A program made the translations under genes and the position numbers. From contig JAUIMM010000126.1 of assembly GCA_031769625.1 (NCBI GenBank), forward strand, positions 10,236,501 through 10,300,500: a stretch of 64,000 nucleotides of DNA, written 5' to 3'. This document shows positions 10,927 to 20,896 of the stretch, piece after piece. Every line of letters begins with the position of its first letter. The stretch's first letter is position 1. Below the pieces are notes generated by a model, which saw only the letters and a program-made list of their open reading frames with translations, made no database searches and had not been told where the DNA came from. This DNA comes from Taudactylus pleione (taxonomy: Eukaryota > Chordata > Amphibia > Anura > Myobatrachidae).

Positions 10927-12412
10927 ATTACCGGGGCGAAATTGAAGCTTAATGTTAAACTTGAGAAGAACAGGGACCAGCGGGCCTGCCTGGTGTTTAA
11001 GCGATGAGCCGTCTGAAGATAAATTAAGTTTTTATGGTAAGTAATAATGGTAACTGGAAACGTTGCCCCTTCCAGAAGATGACGCCACTCCATTAACACC
11101 AGACGCATAGCTAGGAGTTCTTGATCTCCAATCGCATAGTTTTTCTCTGCAGAGGAAAATTTATGAGAGAAGTATCCACATGGATGATTCTTCCCATCAC
11201 TGGAAATTTGGGATAATACTGCCCCTACAACCACCGAAGAGGCATTCACTTCAACAAAAAATGGTTTATCCAGTTGGGGTTGGCAAAGGATAGGGGCAGT
11301 AGAGAATGCCTCTTTCAATCTCTGGAGTCCGGCCACTGGGCTGGGTTAATGCCCTTCCATGTGAGACTAGTAATGGGAGACACCACAGTGGAAAAATTCG
11401 GTATGAATCGCCTATAATAGTTTGAATATCCCAAAAAACGTTGGGTAGCTTTTAAAGATTTTGGTAATGGCCATTCAGAGATCGCTTTCAGTTTCTCTGG
11501 ATCCATCTGAATGGTTTCCCCAGAAATTATATGTCCTAGGAAAGGAACTGTTGTTTGTTCAAAGAGGCACTTGGATAACTTTCCATAAAGGTGGTGTTTT
11601 CGAAGGCGAACTAGAACTTCTCGAACATGTTGTCAGTGAGTTTGAAGATCCTTAGAAAAGATTAGAATATCATCTAAATAGACGATGACAAAGCTGTAGA
11701 GAATGTCCCGAAAGATCTCATTTACATAGCCTTGGAATATAGCCGGCGCATTGCAGAGTCCAAAAGGCATCACCAGATATTCAAAATGACCATCTCTGGT
11801 ATTGAAGGCGGTCTTCCACTCATCCCCAGCTTTGATTTGTATCAAATTGTATGCCCCAAGAAGATCTAGTTTAGAGAACACTTTTGCTCCACGGACCTTG
11901 TTTAAAAGCTCAGGAATTAAAGGTAAAGGATACCAATTTTTTACAGTAATTTGGTTGAGGCCACAGTAGTCTATACAGGGCCGGAGGCCTCCATCCTTCT
12001 TGCTCACAAAAAAGAACCCTGCCCCTGCAGGGGAGGTGGAAGGCCGTATGAACCCTTCGGCTAGATTTTCCTTAATGTAAGTTGCCATGGCAGCTGTTTC
12101 TGGAACTGACAAAGGATAGGTCCAGCCCCGAGGGGGAATCTTCCCCGGGAGAAGTTCTATTCCACAATCCCATGACCTATGAGGAGGGAGTTGATCAGCA
12201 GCCTGCTCGCAGAAGACATCGGCAAGATCTTGATATGCTTGTGGTAGACTGGAGACAGAAGGATATTTTGGCTAGTCGGTCGGGGGGAACTTTGCACCTG
12301 TACAGAGGGTACGTACAGGAAGTACTTGGGTTAGGCACCGATGGAAACAGTTTGGTCCCCATGATACAAGTTGCATATTGGGCCAATCAAAGGTAGGATT
12401 ATGCTTCCTTAA
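10923..12412 (-). pseudogene. pol: Gypsy reverse transcriptase and RNase H, broken
   Basis: RT runs from the pre-RT linker ([12 protein letters not shown], about 12120-12150) through [16 protein letters not shown] and [13 protein letters not shown] to the active site YLDDILIF (about 11655-11680). A frame change follows, then FLGYSNYYRRFIPNFS (11400-11450) and RNase H from 11336. The RNase H motif reads FFVEVNASS where the family has VDAS, so the first catalytic Asp is Asn. Several frame changes separate the blocks. In an active copy this polyprotein makes cDNA from the element RNA. Confidence 0.88.
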
Positions 12413-12418
12413 CCTAAT

Positions 12419-12734
12419 CATGCCCTAATATTACATCCTCACTCTTATTTACCAGAAGAGCAGTTGCAGCTACACTTCTTAAACACGTTGGGAGTGATCT
12501 TGCCACAGTGTCCAATTGTGCACTGTAGTATGCTACAGGTCTGCTAGCATCACCATGTTTCTGTGTGAGGACACCTGCTGCACAGCCATCAGCTTCCATA
12601 CAATATAACTCAAGAGGTTTTTCATAATCTGGTATTCCCAAGGCAGGTGCTCTTGTCAGACTATCCTTAAGGTTAAGGAAAGCCTGCTCTGTCTCCTCAG
12701 TGTGTGTGACACAGTCGGGTTTTGAGGATGAAAC
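12419..12734 (-). pseudogene. pol: ERV-B RT connection fragment
   Basis: Minus-strand frame 12414-12641 and its extension to 12734 match ERV-A 3300-3624 (GIPDYEKPLELYCMEADG, HGDASRPVAYYS). Bounded by Gypsy sequence on the left and a foldback element on the right. Confidence 0.85.
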
Positions 12735-12737
12735 TAA

Positions 12738-13157
12738 GGGCCTGATTCAGAACCGCTCGCGAGCACTAAGCGTTCGCAAATGGGTCGATGTGGCCCAGTG
12801 CGCATGTGCGAGACCCGGATAGCGACGGACAAACTGTCACTCCGGGTCTCATACCAAAGGGGTGTGCTGTCAATGGTGAGTGACAGCACACCCCCTTTGG
12901 TGGGCATTCCAGGGGCGTGGCTGCCCAGATGGAGGCGTTCCCATGGGAATGCCTACCATCTGGGGCCAGCCCCACTGACATCACAAGTGATGTCAGTGGG
13001 AGTGCTTTCGGCTCTGTTAGAGCCAAAAGCACTCCAGGGCTTGCGGCAAAGGATCCTACCACAAGGGTCTCGTCGCAAGCCCAATGTGGTCACCCACAGC
13101 TATGCGAGCGGGCAGGAGGCCGTTCAAAAAAAAATAGCCCGGCCCTGATTCAGAGCC
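12738..13157. mobile_element. Hairpin-chain foldback element, copy 2, inside ERV-B RT
   Basis: 420 bp bounded by TAA (12735-12737 and 13158-13160). Starts GGGCCTGATTCAGAAC and ends CCTGATTCAGAGCC. Contains consecutive stems: GAGACCCGGA/TCCGGGTCTC, GTGTGCTGTCA/TGACAGCACAC, GGCGTTCC/GGGAATGCC, CTGACATCAC/GTGATGTCAG, GTGCTTT-GGCTCT/AGAGCC-AAAGCAC and CTTGCG/CGCAAG. ERV RT sequence resumes on both sides, so this is a real insertion. Short TAA duplications suggest a PIF/Harbinger-type origin, which is inference. Confidence 0.82.
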
Positions 13158-13160
13158 TAA

Positions 13161-13325
13161 GTCCTGCAATGGTAATGCCAAAATAGAAAAACCTGGGATT
13201 CACATCCTGCAGTACACACACATACCCAAGAAGGTACGGATTTGTGCTGGTTTTGCGGCAGTGTCATGGTCTGTATGGCCTGAATTATGTCTGCTGTCAA
13301 GTGTCTTAGCCCCTGGGTTAGACAG
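13161..13325 (-). pseudogene. pol: ERV-B RT fragment (thumb region)
   Basis: Minus strand gives PGAKTL and QIRTFLGMCVYCRM followed by IPGF, the end-of-palm and thumb pattern of gammaretrovirus-like RT. An in-frame stop lies between YCRM and IPGF. Flanked by the foldback element and an unidentified insert. Confidence 0.75.
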
Positions 13326-14149
13326 TGCACCCGTCTCTGTTACACTACAGAGCAGCATGTATTAGAGCCAGAGGGTTGAGCAAGCGGTCCGGCTGGACTG
13401 ACTGCGACAACTCACATCACAGCGCACCGCTCCCCTCCTCCACACATTGTATGGACAGCACAACACGTGACATTCAGAGAAGATGCCGACCGGTAAGACC
13501 CGCAAGCAGGATGCTGTAGTCACACGGTTCATGGCTCACATTGCCACTGGGACATTGCATCAGACGGTGCAGGGACACGTATGTATATATTTGCATATGG
13601 AGAGCTACCTTTCTATACAAGGTTATCCTTACTTCCCTAGCACACTACAAGTAGCCAAAGAGACACACATGTATCTGTCTTTTTAGACATAGGGTACCGT
13701 ATATATTTACGGGATGGTAACCCCCTCAAAGGGCACACCTACCACCCAGATATTATTGACCCATTTGGGAACATTTCTATTGGCTGCCTTTTTCACTGTA
13801 AATCGGTGTGGACATAAACTGAGCTGATACTATTATATAAGGGTACCGTATATATTTACGGAAAGGTAACCCCCCTCAAAGGGCACACCTACCACCCAGA
13901 CAAGCTTGGATCCTTCCATATAGGACTTAGTCATCAGGTATATTTTATCAGATTATTTATTATACTCCTATTATCAGAAAGGAGACATAATAGTTTTTAT
14001 AGTAGCTATTTATATCACTAGACACATTGGTACATTGTGTCTATTTAAATTAAATAAATTAAAATAAATAAAATATTGTTTTATAACATCCATTAGATCT
14101 GTCATCATCTCCACAATTTTTACATCTGTTACATCCCCTATATCATGAC
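13326..14149. other. Unidentified insert in ERV-B RT
   Basis: About 820 bp with no retroviral similarity, interrupting RT between the active site and thumb. It contains a roughly 60-bp direct repeat (13690-13750 and 13842-13901: GGGTACCGTATATATTTACG, then GGTAACCCC and GGGCACACCTACCACCCAGA). A short plus-strand frame from ATG at 13483 (MPTGKTRKQDAVV) could be the start of a retroelement ORF but is too short to name. Limits are set by where RT similarity ends. Confidence 0.5.
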
Positions 14150-14883
14150 AAGGTGAGCACATGGTACAATATCTATTTTTATCTATCATTTAAACATGAC
14201 ATAAATGAATCATAGCACAACAACAAATCATCTGCATATTGAATGAGGACAGACCCATTGCTTGGTTGAAAAGATTGCAAACAGTCATGTAAGGCCTGAG
14301 AGAAAATACTGGCGCTATCTATGAAACCCTCGGGCAATCATGTCCATGTATTTTGTACCCCTCTGTAGGAGAATGCAAATAGATATTGACAGTCAGGGTG
14401 AAGAGGAACAGAGAATAAAGCAGAACATAGATCAATGACAGTGAAGTGGGTTGCAGATGGTGGAATGTGCATGAGGATGACAGCTAGATTGGGAACTACT
14501 GGGCATTGGCTTTCAACAACTTTGTTAACCACCCTAAGATCCTGTAGTAATCTATATCCCCTCCCCCCAGCCTTCTTTACTGGAATAATGGGACTATTGG
14601 CTGGACTAGCTGTACGAATTACAATGCCCTGTTGCAGTAACCTCTCAATTATGGGATACACCCCTAGCTCTACCTCTGGCTTTAATGGGTAGTGAGGGAT
14701 TTTTGGAGCCTGTCTACCACTCTTCAAGTTAACCATTACAGGAGCTACATTTGCCAACAATCCAGTGTCCTGTCTATATTTGGTCCAGAGGGAACCTGGT
14801 ATTTGTATTAACATTTCTTTTACCTGAGATGGACTCTGTTCTAGAATGGCAGAGTGCAACATTAACCTTTGTGGTGTATCCAA
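14150..14883 (-). pseudogene. pol: ERV-B reverse transcriptase, fingers and palm
   Basis: The minus strand carries PHYPLKPEVELG, VIRTASPANSPIIPVKK, LLQDLRVVNKVV and, after a stop near 14338, FIDSASIFSQALHD and QYADDLLLCY. YADD (about 14227-14238) is the RT active site. The order and wording are those of gammaretrovirus-like RT. Two stops follow the active site before the insert at 14149. Confidence 0.88.
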
Positions 14884-14955
14884 TATACCCTGTATCTCAT
14901 GCGCAACCTTCTCCGATATATCTAGGTATATGCCATCAGGGGTACAGTATATGAT

Positions 14956-15219
14956 TCATCCCATTTTACACAGCAAATCCCTTCCCAGCTGGTTAGTAGG
15001 AGCCGCCACTGCCAGGAGAAAGCAATGCTTGGTTTGCAGTGGCCCGATAGTAACTTCTGCAGATCTGGTTAGAGGGTAATGCTGTACCCTCCCCGTTACT
15101 CCCATTGCTGCTATGGTTTTGTTGGTAACCTGTAAATTAAATGGAGAATTTATCACAGATCTGGTCGCCTCTGTATCTACAAGAAAAGTGTATTTAGTAC
15201 TAGATATATCAACTGTCAT
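14956..15219 (-). pseudogene. pro: ERV-B protease, active-site Gly replaced
   Basis: Retroviral aspartic protease, which cleaves Gag-Pol. The catalytic motif reads FLVDTEATRS where the family has DTGA, so the conserved Gly is Glu (near 15178). The C-terminal motif LGRDLLCKMG is present. The frame then stops before RT. About 88 codons, near the usual protease length. Confidence 0.82.
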
Positions 15220-15285
15220 TGTAGGTTCTTCTCTAGTATTCTCAGTTAACCTGACTGGCTGTAGACTACAGGTATGACCTGACCC

Positions 15286-16023
15286 CTAGCACTGACTATC
15301 ACTTTCCAGCAGTGCATTTGCTGTCACTATGTGAGCAGGTAACTGTTGGAAATGTCCTGGATTTTGGGAGTGCCCTCTCTGTGTGTATCTAGGTGTTCCC
15401 TTCTTAGGAGGCCCCCAGTTTCCCTCTTTACAATCTCTTCTCAGGTGTCCCTCTTTGCTACAATTAACACACCTTCGTCGTTTGTATGTATTGTAAGTTC
15501 GTGGCTGTATATATGACTCCTCTACAGCCTGAATACTCACTGCCATTAACCTCTCACTCTGTGCCTCTTTCTTCCTGCAAATGTTCTTGTCATGTTATAT
15601 GGCAGTCTCTCTAAGTGCATCTACAGTAATTCCTCTCCAGTTAGGTAGAGAAGTTTGCACCCTGATTTTTAGATTGTCTTTGAGACCATCCATTACTACC
15701 ATTACTGCTACCTCCCTGTGGTGTACATAATCCTTTATATCTGCTATCCCTGTGTACTGTGTTATTGTTAGCAGCGCTCTGGCAAAATTATCTGCTGCAG
15801 ATTCACTATCCTTTTGTTTAATAGTGAAAATTTTACTCCAATTCACTACCACTGGAAAATATATAACCAACTGTGTGATTATACATTTTATATTCACCTG
15901 GTTAACCTCATCCATTAAGGATTCATTTATAAGCAGCATTTCCTCATCCATCCCTAGCAACTGCTTAGCACCCGTCTGGGACAATGCTTTTTCTACTTTC
16001 GCTAAAAATTTTGACCAGTGGAT
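15286..16023 (-). pseudogene. gag: ERV-B gag (capsid and nucleocapsid part)
   Basis: Two minus-strand frames, 15595-15984 and 15286-15546. The first resembles the C-terminal half of a capsid (DSESAADNFARALL, YTGIAD). The second has one zinc knuckle, CVNCSKEGHLRRDC (C-x2-C-x4-H-x4-C), which packages viral RNA, followed by a basic, Pro/Gln-rich tail. A stop lies between them (about 15595). Matrix and most of the N-terminal capsid are not recognisable, so gag is short for a gammaretrovirus-like element. Confidence 0.8.
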
Positions 16024-16947
16024 GAATTAAACAAGCTGCGGCCACTCACTTCCTCCCACTGTGCACAACCGACCGCTAAGCGTGTTTTATCAGTTTTATA
16101 CAATGAGGAAACAGACTTTAGCCTATGCTAATACCCTGCTCACTGGACAAATTCACAAGCTTCATCCGAGAGCTTCCTACTTTGAGTTCCTCTCAACTGG
16201 TAGCATTTAAGTATTCCAGTAACACTTAACCTTGCAAGTGATTTACTCTCACACATCACCACGTCACAATCACAGTTTTTATATCCAACCATGCGGTGTG
16301 TACGCAACTGTGTAGTCCAATCGCATTGCCTATAGATACTAACTTATCAATAAGCTTTGTGATTACTATTGGGCTTGTCTGCCGAAAACCCTTTAGTTTT
16401 CATCAAAAACAGAAATCCCTGTTCTTGCTGCCAGTATACCTGCTGTGTATACTTACTCAGTAGTCGTTGTGCCTCATCAGACACCTACCGGGTCACTCCT
16501 GTCTTGTTCCGACAGTTAAGAAAAACCTTTTCCATTTTTATCTTCCCTTATCACATCACAAGCATACGTTCACATTCATATACCTTTGTTTCCGGGCCAG
16601 AAAAATGGTTTCCATTGTGGCAATACTTATTCAGAGGTTTTAACAATCGATACAAGACTATCAAAATGATTGCTTAAACATGTGGCAGTAATATAGGTAA
16701 GACGCATACGCTATTTACTAATTGCCTATTAAAGCGCAAAAGTGACAATAAAAGAAACAGACTTTTCTCTCCTGTCCCTGGATTCTAATCAGCGCTCTTA
16801 GATCACCCAAAAAATGGATATTCAGTTTCACAACACAGAGTACAAAACAGGTTTTAAACAGATTGCGATCTTACCTGTATGTGACGCGTCCACCCTTTGT
16901 TGAGGGATCGAAATCCAGTCGCTTTGAGTAATTTCTGGGAGCGTGAC
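16024..16947 (-). other. ERV-B leader region
   Basis: Noncoding stretch between the primer-binding region and the first recognisable gag frame. No ORF, second repeat or clear packaging hairpin stood out. It may include decayed 5' gag. Confidence 0.55.
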
Positions 16948-16965
16948 CTCAAGGCCGAGCCACCA
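16948..16965 (-). promoter_or_regulatory. Probable ERV-B primer-binding site
   Basis: On the minus strand TGGTGGCTCGGCC begins two bases after the LTR end. Its position and TGG start fit a tRNA primer site. It resembles the proline-type TGGGGGCTCG start with changes, but I cannot assign the tRNA firmly. Confidence 0.45.
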
Positions 16966-16967
16966 TC

Positions 16968-17953
16968 AATTGATACCAGTCACTAGTCGCTATTTAGCGC
17001 TGCAAGTCGCTTAATAAAGAATTGCGTTCCAGTCCAATTGTGTGGTTCCAAAGCACAAAAAGTTATTTATGTAAAAAAGTAATACGATGTAAGATTTAAC
17101 AATTAGAGTAAAAATCAATGAAAATAGTACAGCTGATACATATGCTTGCGCACTGGTCCCAGTATACAGTCATCAATCCAGAAGCCTGCGGTTGCATAGA
17201 AGATGTCTCTACACTGGGATCGGGACACAGCTTATATACCTTACAGATTTCAGAGTTAACAAAGGGACAAGTTGACAGGTTTCCATTGGTTCTTGCTTCT
17301 GGATAATCTGGTCAATGGTCAGTTCATACAGTGTCATCAGGGGCATGGCTCAGTCCTCCAATGGTCTCTTTGTGTAGCTTCCCACCAAACAACTGGTTAA
17401 AACTGGCTACAACACTGCACATAAGAAAAAACTTTCTAAGCAATAACTCCCTATCATCCATAACTAGCGGATGCATGATGCGACTTCTTTGCCGATAGAT
17501 ATGGATGTCTGCAAATAAACATTGGATTTAGTATGATAACAAACATGACATGTCCACTGTATTCTAAACCTTAGATCTTGTTTAAGTACATATAACATCA
17601 TAATTATTAACTAACAAGACCTTTAATAACTCTGATTATTAACTATAATGTGTAGGAACCCTGTCATACGTATGCGTTCGCATGTGTGCGTCTGTGTATT
17701 GAAAATAGCAAATGTGCATATGTCTGTATGTGAATACGTGTATGAGGGTCTATGTGTATATGTGTGGATACACATACGAGCATCTATGTGTGTGCATTAT
17801 GTGTATCAGTGTATGTGTGTGATGGGTTTGCATTTGTGTGGTTTGGATTGTGCGATGCAAAGTAGCGTCCAATTTACTCGCCATCAGACTATAGACGATT
17901 AGATCATCAGGTACTAATTGTAAGCGATCATATCCAATTATTTGACTTTGACA
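16968..17953 (-). repeat. ERV-B 5' LTR
   Basis: 986 bp; on the minus strand it starts TGTCAAAGTC at 17953 and ends near 16968. TATA-like box near 17240 (GGTATATAAGC on the minus strand). U3 contains the same degenerate TATGTG/TGTGTG tract (17648-17830) as the 3' LTR. The two LTRs differ by substitutions and small gaps, roughly 10% by eye. Confidence 0.9.
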
Positions 17954-18293
17954 TGACATTACAACCTGTAATTTTTTTTTTTATCTGAATTTTATGTGAT
18001 GGATCTGCACAAAATGGTCTAATATGGTGAAGTGAAATGAGAAAAATATATATATAAAAAAAAAATCTTTATAAATAAAATTCTGAAAATTGGCATGTGC
18101 ATATGTAATCAACCCCTTTGCTATGAAGCCCCTCAAAAGTTTTGGTGCAACCAATTACCTTCAGAAGTCACATAATTAGTGAAATGAAGTCCACCTGTAT
18201 CAAATCTAAGTGTTACTTGATCTGTCAGTATAAACACACCTTTTCTGAAAGGCCCCAGAGGCTGCAACACCACTAAGCAAGAGGCATCACACC

Positions 18294-19075
18294 ATGAAGA
18301 CCAAGGAGCACTCCAAACAAGTCAGGGACAAAGTTGTTGAGAAGTACAATTCTGGGTTGGGTTATAAAAAAAATATCCAAATCTTTGATGATCTCCCAAA
18401 GCATTATCAAATCCATCATCAACAAATGGAAAGCACATGGTACCACAACAAACCTGCCAAGAGAGGGATGTCCACCAAAACTCACAGACCAGGCAAGGAG
18501 GGCATTAATCAGAGAGGCAGCACAGAGACCAAAGGTAACCCTGAAGGAGCTGCAGAATTCCACAGCAGAGGCTTTTCGGCCACCAAGGAAAATGCTATGT
18601 CTGGCACAAACACAACATATCCCATCACCACAAGAACACCATCCCCACAGTGAAACATGGTGGTGGCAGCATCATGCTGTGGGGATGTTGTTCAGCAGCA
18701 GGGACTGGGAAACTGATTCGAGTCAAGGGAAAGATGGATGGTGCTAAATACAGGGATATTCTTGAGCAAAACCGGTTTCTGTCTGCCTGTGATTTGAGAC
18801 TAAGATGGAGGTTCACCTTCCAGCAGGACAATGACCCAAAGCATACTGCTAAAGCAACACTTGAGTGGTTTAAGGGGAAACATCTAAATGTGTTGGAATG
18901 GCCTAGTCAAAGCCCAGATCTCAATCCAATTGAGAATCTGTGGTCATACTTGAAGATTGCTGTTCACAAGCTGAAACCATCCAACATGAAGGAGCTGGAG
19001 CATTTTTGCCTTGAGGAATGGGTAAAAATCCCAGGGGCAAGATGTGGCAAGCTCAAAGAGAGTTATCCAAAGTGA
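18294..19075 (+). pseudogene. Tc1/mariner transposase, internally deleted
   Basis: Start ATG at 18294 (MKTKEHSKQVRDKVVEKYNS) gives the N-terminal helix-turn-helix DNA-binding domain. A frame change near 18370 moves it to the frame with SIIKSIINKWK and REGCPPKLTDQARRALIRE. After VTLKELQNSTAE the sequence jumps to HTIPTVKHGGGSIMLWGC, so roughly 90 residues including the first catalytic Asp are missing. The second Asp is in FQQDNDPKHTAKA and the last acidic residue region in WPSQSPDLNPIENLW. It ends early at a TGA after SYPK. Would cut and paste the element if intact; it is not. Confidence 0.9.
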
Positions 19076-19300
19076 CTTGACAAAGTACTGACTTTAGGGG
19101 GTTGAATAGTTATACATGCTGAAGTTTTCTGATATATTGTCCTGTTTTCTGTTATGTTGTTAAATGTTGTTTGATTCACATTATAAAAAAAAGCACAACT
19201 TCACAACTGTAGGCAAGTTCTGTGAATGAAATGATGTACACCTTCAACCAAACAATTTTAATTCCAGGTTGTGAGGTGAATACTTTTGCAAGGCACTGTA

Positions 19301-20283
19301 TGAGTATGTTTTGACACACATGGTCCTGTACATAGCCGACATCAAGGATATACACATGTCACCCTGGTGTGTAAGGACATTTTTGTATGAGTATACTGTG
19401 ACACAGAGTACGCTGTGTTGATGACCGTCACTATGGATATGCTGATGTACTTCCTGTTGGTTGCTGACCAGGTATGTGAACCACCTTGTTCCTATTTGGT
19501 GGAATACAGGACAGTTTCTCCTATCTGATGGTTGTCTAGGAGACACTGATGTATTTCCGGCGACTCAGTCTGGTGACAAGTGCATATTGTATTGATGGCC
19601 ATCACTATGGATACGCCGATGCACTCCCGGTCGGGTATGTGTTCTTGTCTGTTCCTGGATGGTGGAGCGCATGATAGTGTCTGCTGTTTGATGGTTGTCT
19701 AGGATACGCCAAGGCACTTCTGGCGATTTAAAACAGCTATATGTGCTTGATGGTTAAGCTCATTGTGTATATCTTTAATAGTTTGCTGACTTGTCTCTGC
19801 TATTGCTAGAATTTAAACTTAATGAGGAATATTTGGTTTTGAACAACAGTGGAGTGTGCACTTACCAGATGATAGGATGGGTGTGTTGTACTAACATTAA
19901 CTAGTTTAGCTTTTGTAGCTGGCTAATGAGTTGTAGCCCGACAGGTATGTTTCCTTAGTGGATTATCAGGGACAGGTGTGTATGTGCTATTAGAGGGAGC
20001 TCAAGCAGACCTGTCAGTATAGCTGTTGCCAGTGTACTGGATGGCTGCCTTGCTGACTTGTTTTGAGAATAACCCTCTGTTGTTGAAACGTCAATTGGAT
20101 TACATTTAGTAATGTTGGAATATTAATAAATATGGATGATCTTTTCCACTGATAACCTGTGAGTGCCCTCTCTCTGGCATAAACAGCCAGTTTTCTGGAT
20201 AAATTTTGGAGAACTATATGCCTTCTCCCTAGTGGAGCACCCTGCGCAACTGTTGCTTTATAGATGTGAGTGCAAAATCTTGA
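19301..20283 (+). other. Probable Penelope-like 3' tract, second part
   Basis: No gene. Ends with GTTGAAACGTCAATTGG (about 20093), AATAAATATGG and GTGAGTGCCCTCTCTC, in the style of Penelope 3' ends. Internal near-repeats of ATGGTTGTCTAGGA (19527, 19690) and GCCGTCACTATGGATA-like words (19424, 19600) suggest local duplication. Confidence 0.5.
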
Positions 20284-20351
20284 TGTGTGTGTGTGTGTAT
20301 GTATATGTGTCTTAGTGTGTGTGTATATGTATGTGTGTGTGTATATGTATG

Positions 20352-20384
<33 letters not shown>
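20284..20384. repeat. TG/TATG/TA microsatellite
   Basis: TGTGTG, TATGTATGTG and finally a TA run. It continues after the hAT copy at 26306-26319, so hAT copy 1 landed inside it. Confidence 0.92.
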
Positions 20385-20545
20385 TAGGGGTGAGCCGGTT
20401 CGGATTTCTGAAATCCGAACCCCCCCGAGCCCCCCCGATCCGAGTCCGATCCGAGTCAGGCTCGACTTTTCCCGCCTGACTCGGATTCTGAAATTGAGGC
20501 AAAACGTCATCTTCCCGCCTTCCGAGTCTCGCGGGTTTTGGATCC

Positions 20546-20553
20546 TATATAAG
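20546..20553 (+). promoter_or_regulatory. TATA box of hAT copy 1
   Basis: TATATAAG in GGATCCTATATAAGGTACC, about 160 bp inside the left end and conserved in the other copy at 47903. Probable transposase promoter. Confidence 0.6.
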
Positions 20554-20896
20554 GTACCCGCGTCAGTGCCATTTTCTCACTCGGCTGTGGACAGTGAAGA
20601 GGGAGGGTGGGAGTTAGGGCTGGCTGGGCTGTGTAGTGTAGTGTAGTGTAGTGCTGCTGTTGTCCACTACTTCAAAGTCCATAGGGGCTGGCCATGTTGT
20701 GCTGTGCTGCTGTTGTTAATAGGGGCTGTGTCCACTACTTCAAAGTCCATAGGGGCTGGCTGGACTGTGTTGTGCAGTCAGTTGTCCATAGGGGCTGTGT
20801 CCACTCCAAAGTCCTGTGCAGTGTCCCAGTCCTAAAGGGGTGCTGTAGTGTTGTCCAGGGGGTGCTCTGTCCATCAGGGGTGCTCCCCCAAGTGCT

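Larger units (their letters stand above)
8320..12418 (-). mobile_element. Gypsy (Sushi-type chromovirus), 5'-truncated, inside ERV-B
   Basis: Minus-strand Ty3/Gypsy element: RT, RNase H, integrase with C-terminal chromodomain-like region, polypurine tract and 3' LTR. Gag, protease and the 5' LTR are missing; sequence begins in the linker before RT at about 12412. The LTR end TGTCACGC at 8320 abuts ERV-B env, and ERV-B RT resumes at about 12419. The ERV sequence between those points is absent, so this is not a simple insertion. Confidence 0.88.
6517..17953 (-). mobile_element. ERV-B: class I endogenous retrovirus with two LTRs
   Basis: Minus-strand provirus inserted in Tc1. From its 5' end: LTR (16968-17953), primer-binding region, leader, gag, protease, RT, then a jump to the end of env (TM) and the 3' LTR. 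The RT is interrupted by an unidentified insert (13326-14149) and a foldback element (12738-13157). Gypsy sequence (8320-12418) takes the place of RNase H, integrase and the SU part of env, judged against ERV-A and ERV-C. The LTR pair differs by roughly 10%, so the insertion is not recent. No intact gene remains. Confidence 0.92.
6466..19298 (+). mobile_element. Tc1/mariner element, split by ERV-B
   Basis: Left end CAGTGCCTTGCAAAAGCATT at 6466 follows TA (6464-6465); right end reads TTTTGCAAGGCACTG up to 19298 and is followed by TA (19299-19300). These are Tc1/mariner terminal inverted repeats with the expected TA duplication. The left piece is 6466-6516 and the rest is 17954-19298; the intervening 11.4 kb is ERV-B. 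The rejoined element is about 1.4 kb, a normal size despite an internal deletion. Inserted in the 3' tract of the Penelope-like element. Confidence 0.93.
4029..20283 (+). mobile_element. Penelope-like element with inverted 5' part, split by Tc1
   Basis: The 3' part (from about 4632) reads on the plus strand through an RT palm and a GIY-YIG-type endonuclease domain. The 5' part (4029-4634) is the upstream RT region in the opposite orientation. The coding part ends at 5982, a 3' untranslated tract follows, and a Tc1 copy interrupts it at the TA at 6464-6465. The tract resumes at 19299 and runs to about 20283 with GTTGAAACGTCAATTGG, AATAAA and GTGAGTGCCCTCTCTC, which resemble Penelope 3' ends. 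The right limit is estimated from the start of a TG microsatellite, and I saw no target duplication. Confidence 0.78.

Noticed and set aside
20284..20384. TG/TA tract as a CRISPR-like or regulatory array
   Set aside because: It is a simple microsatellite without unit spacers.
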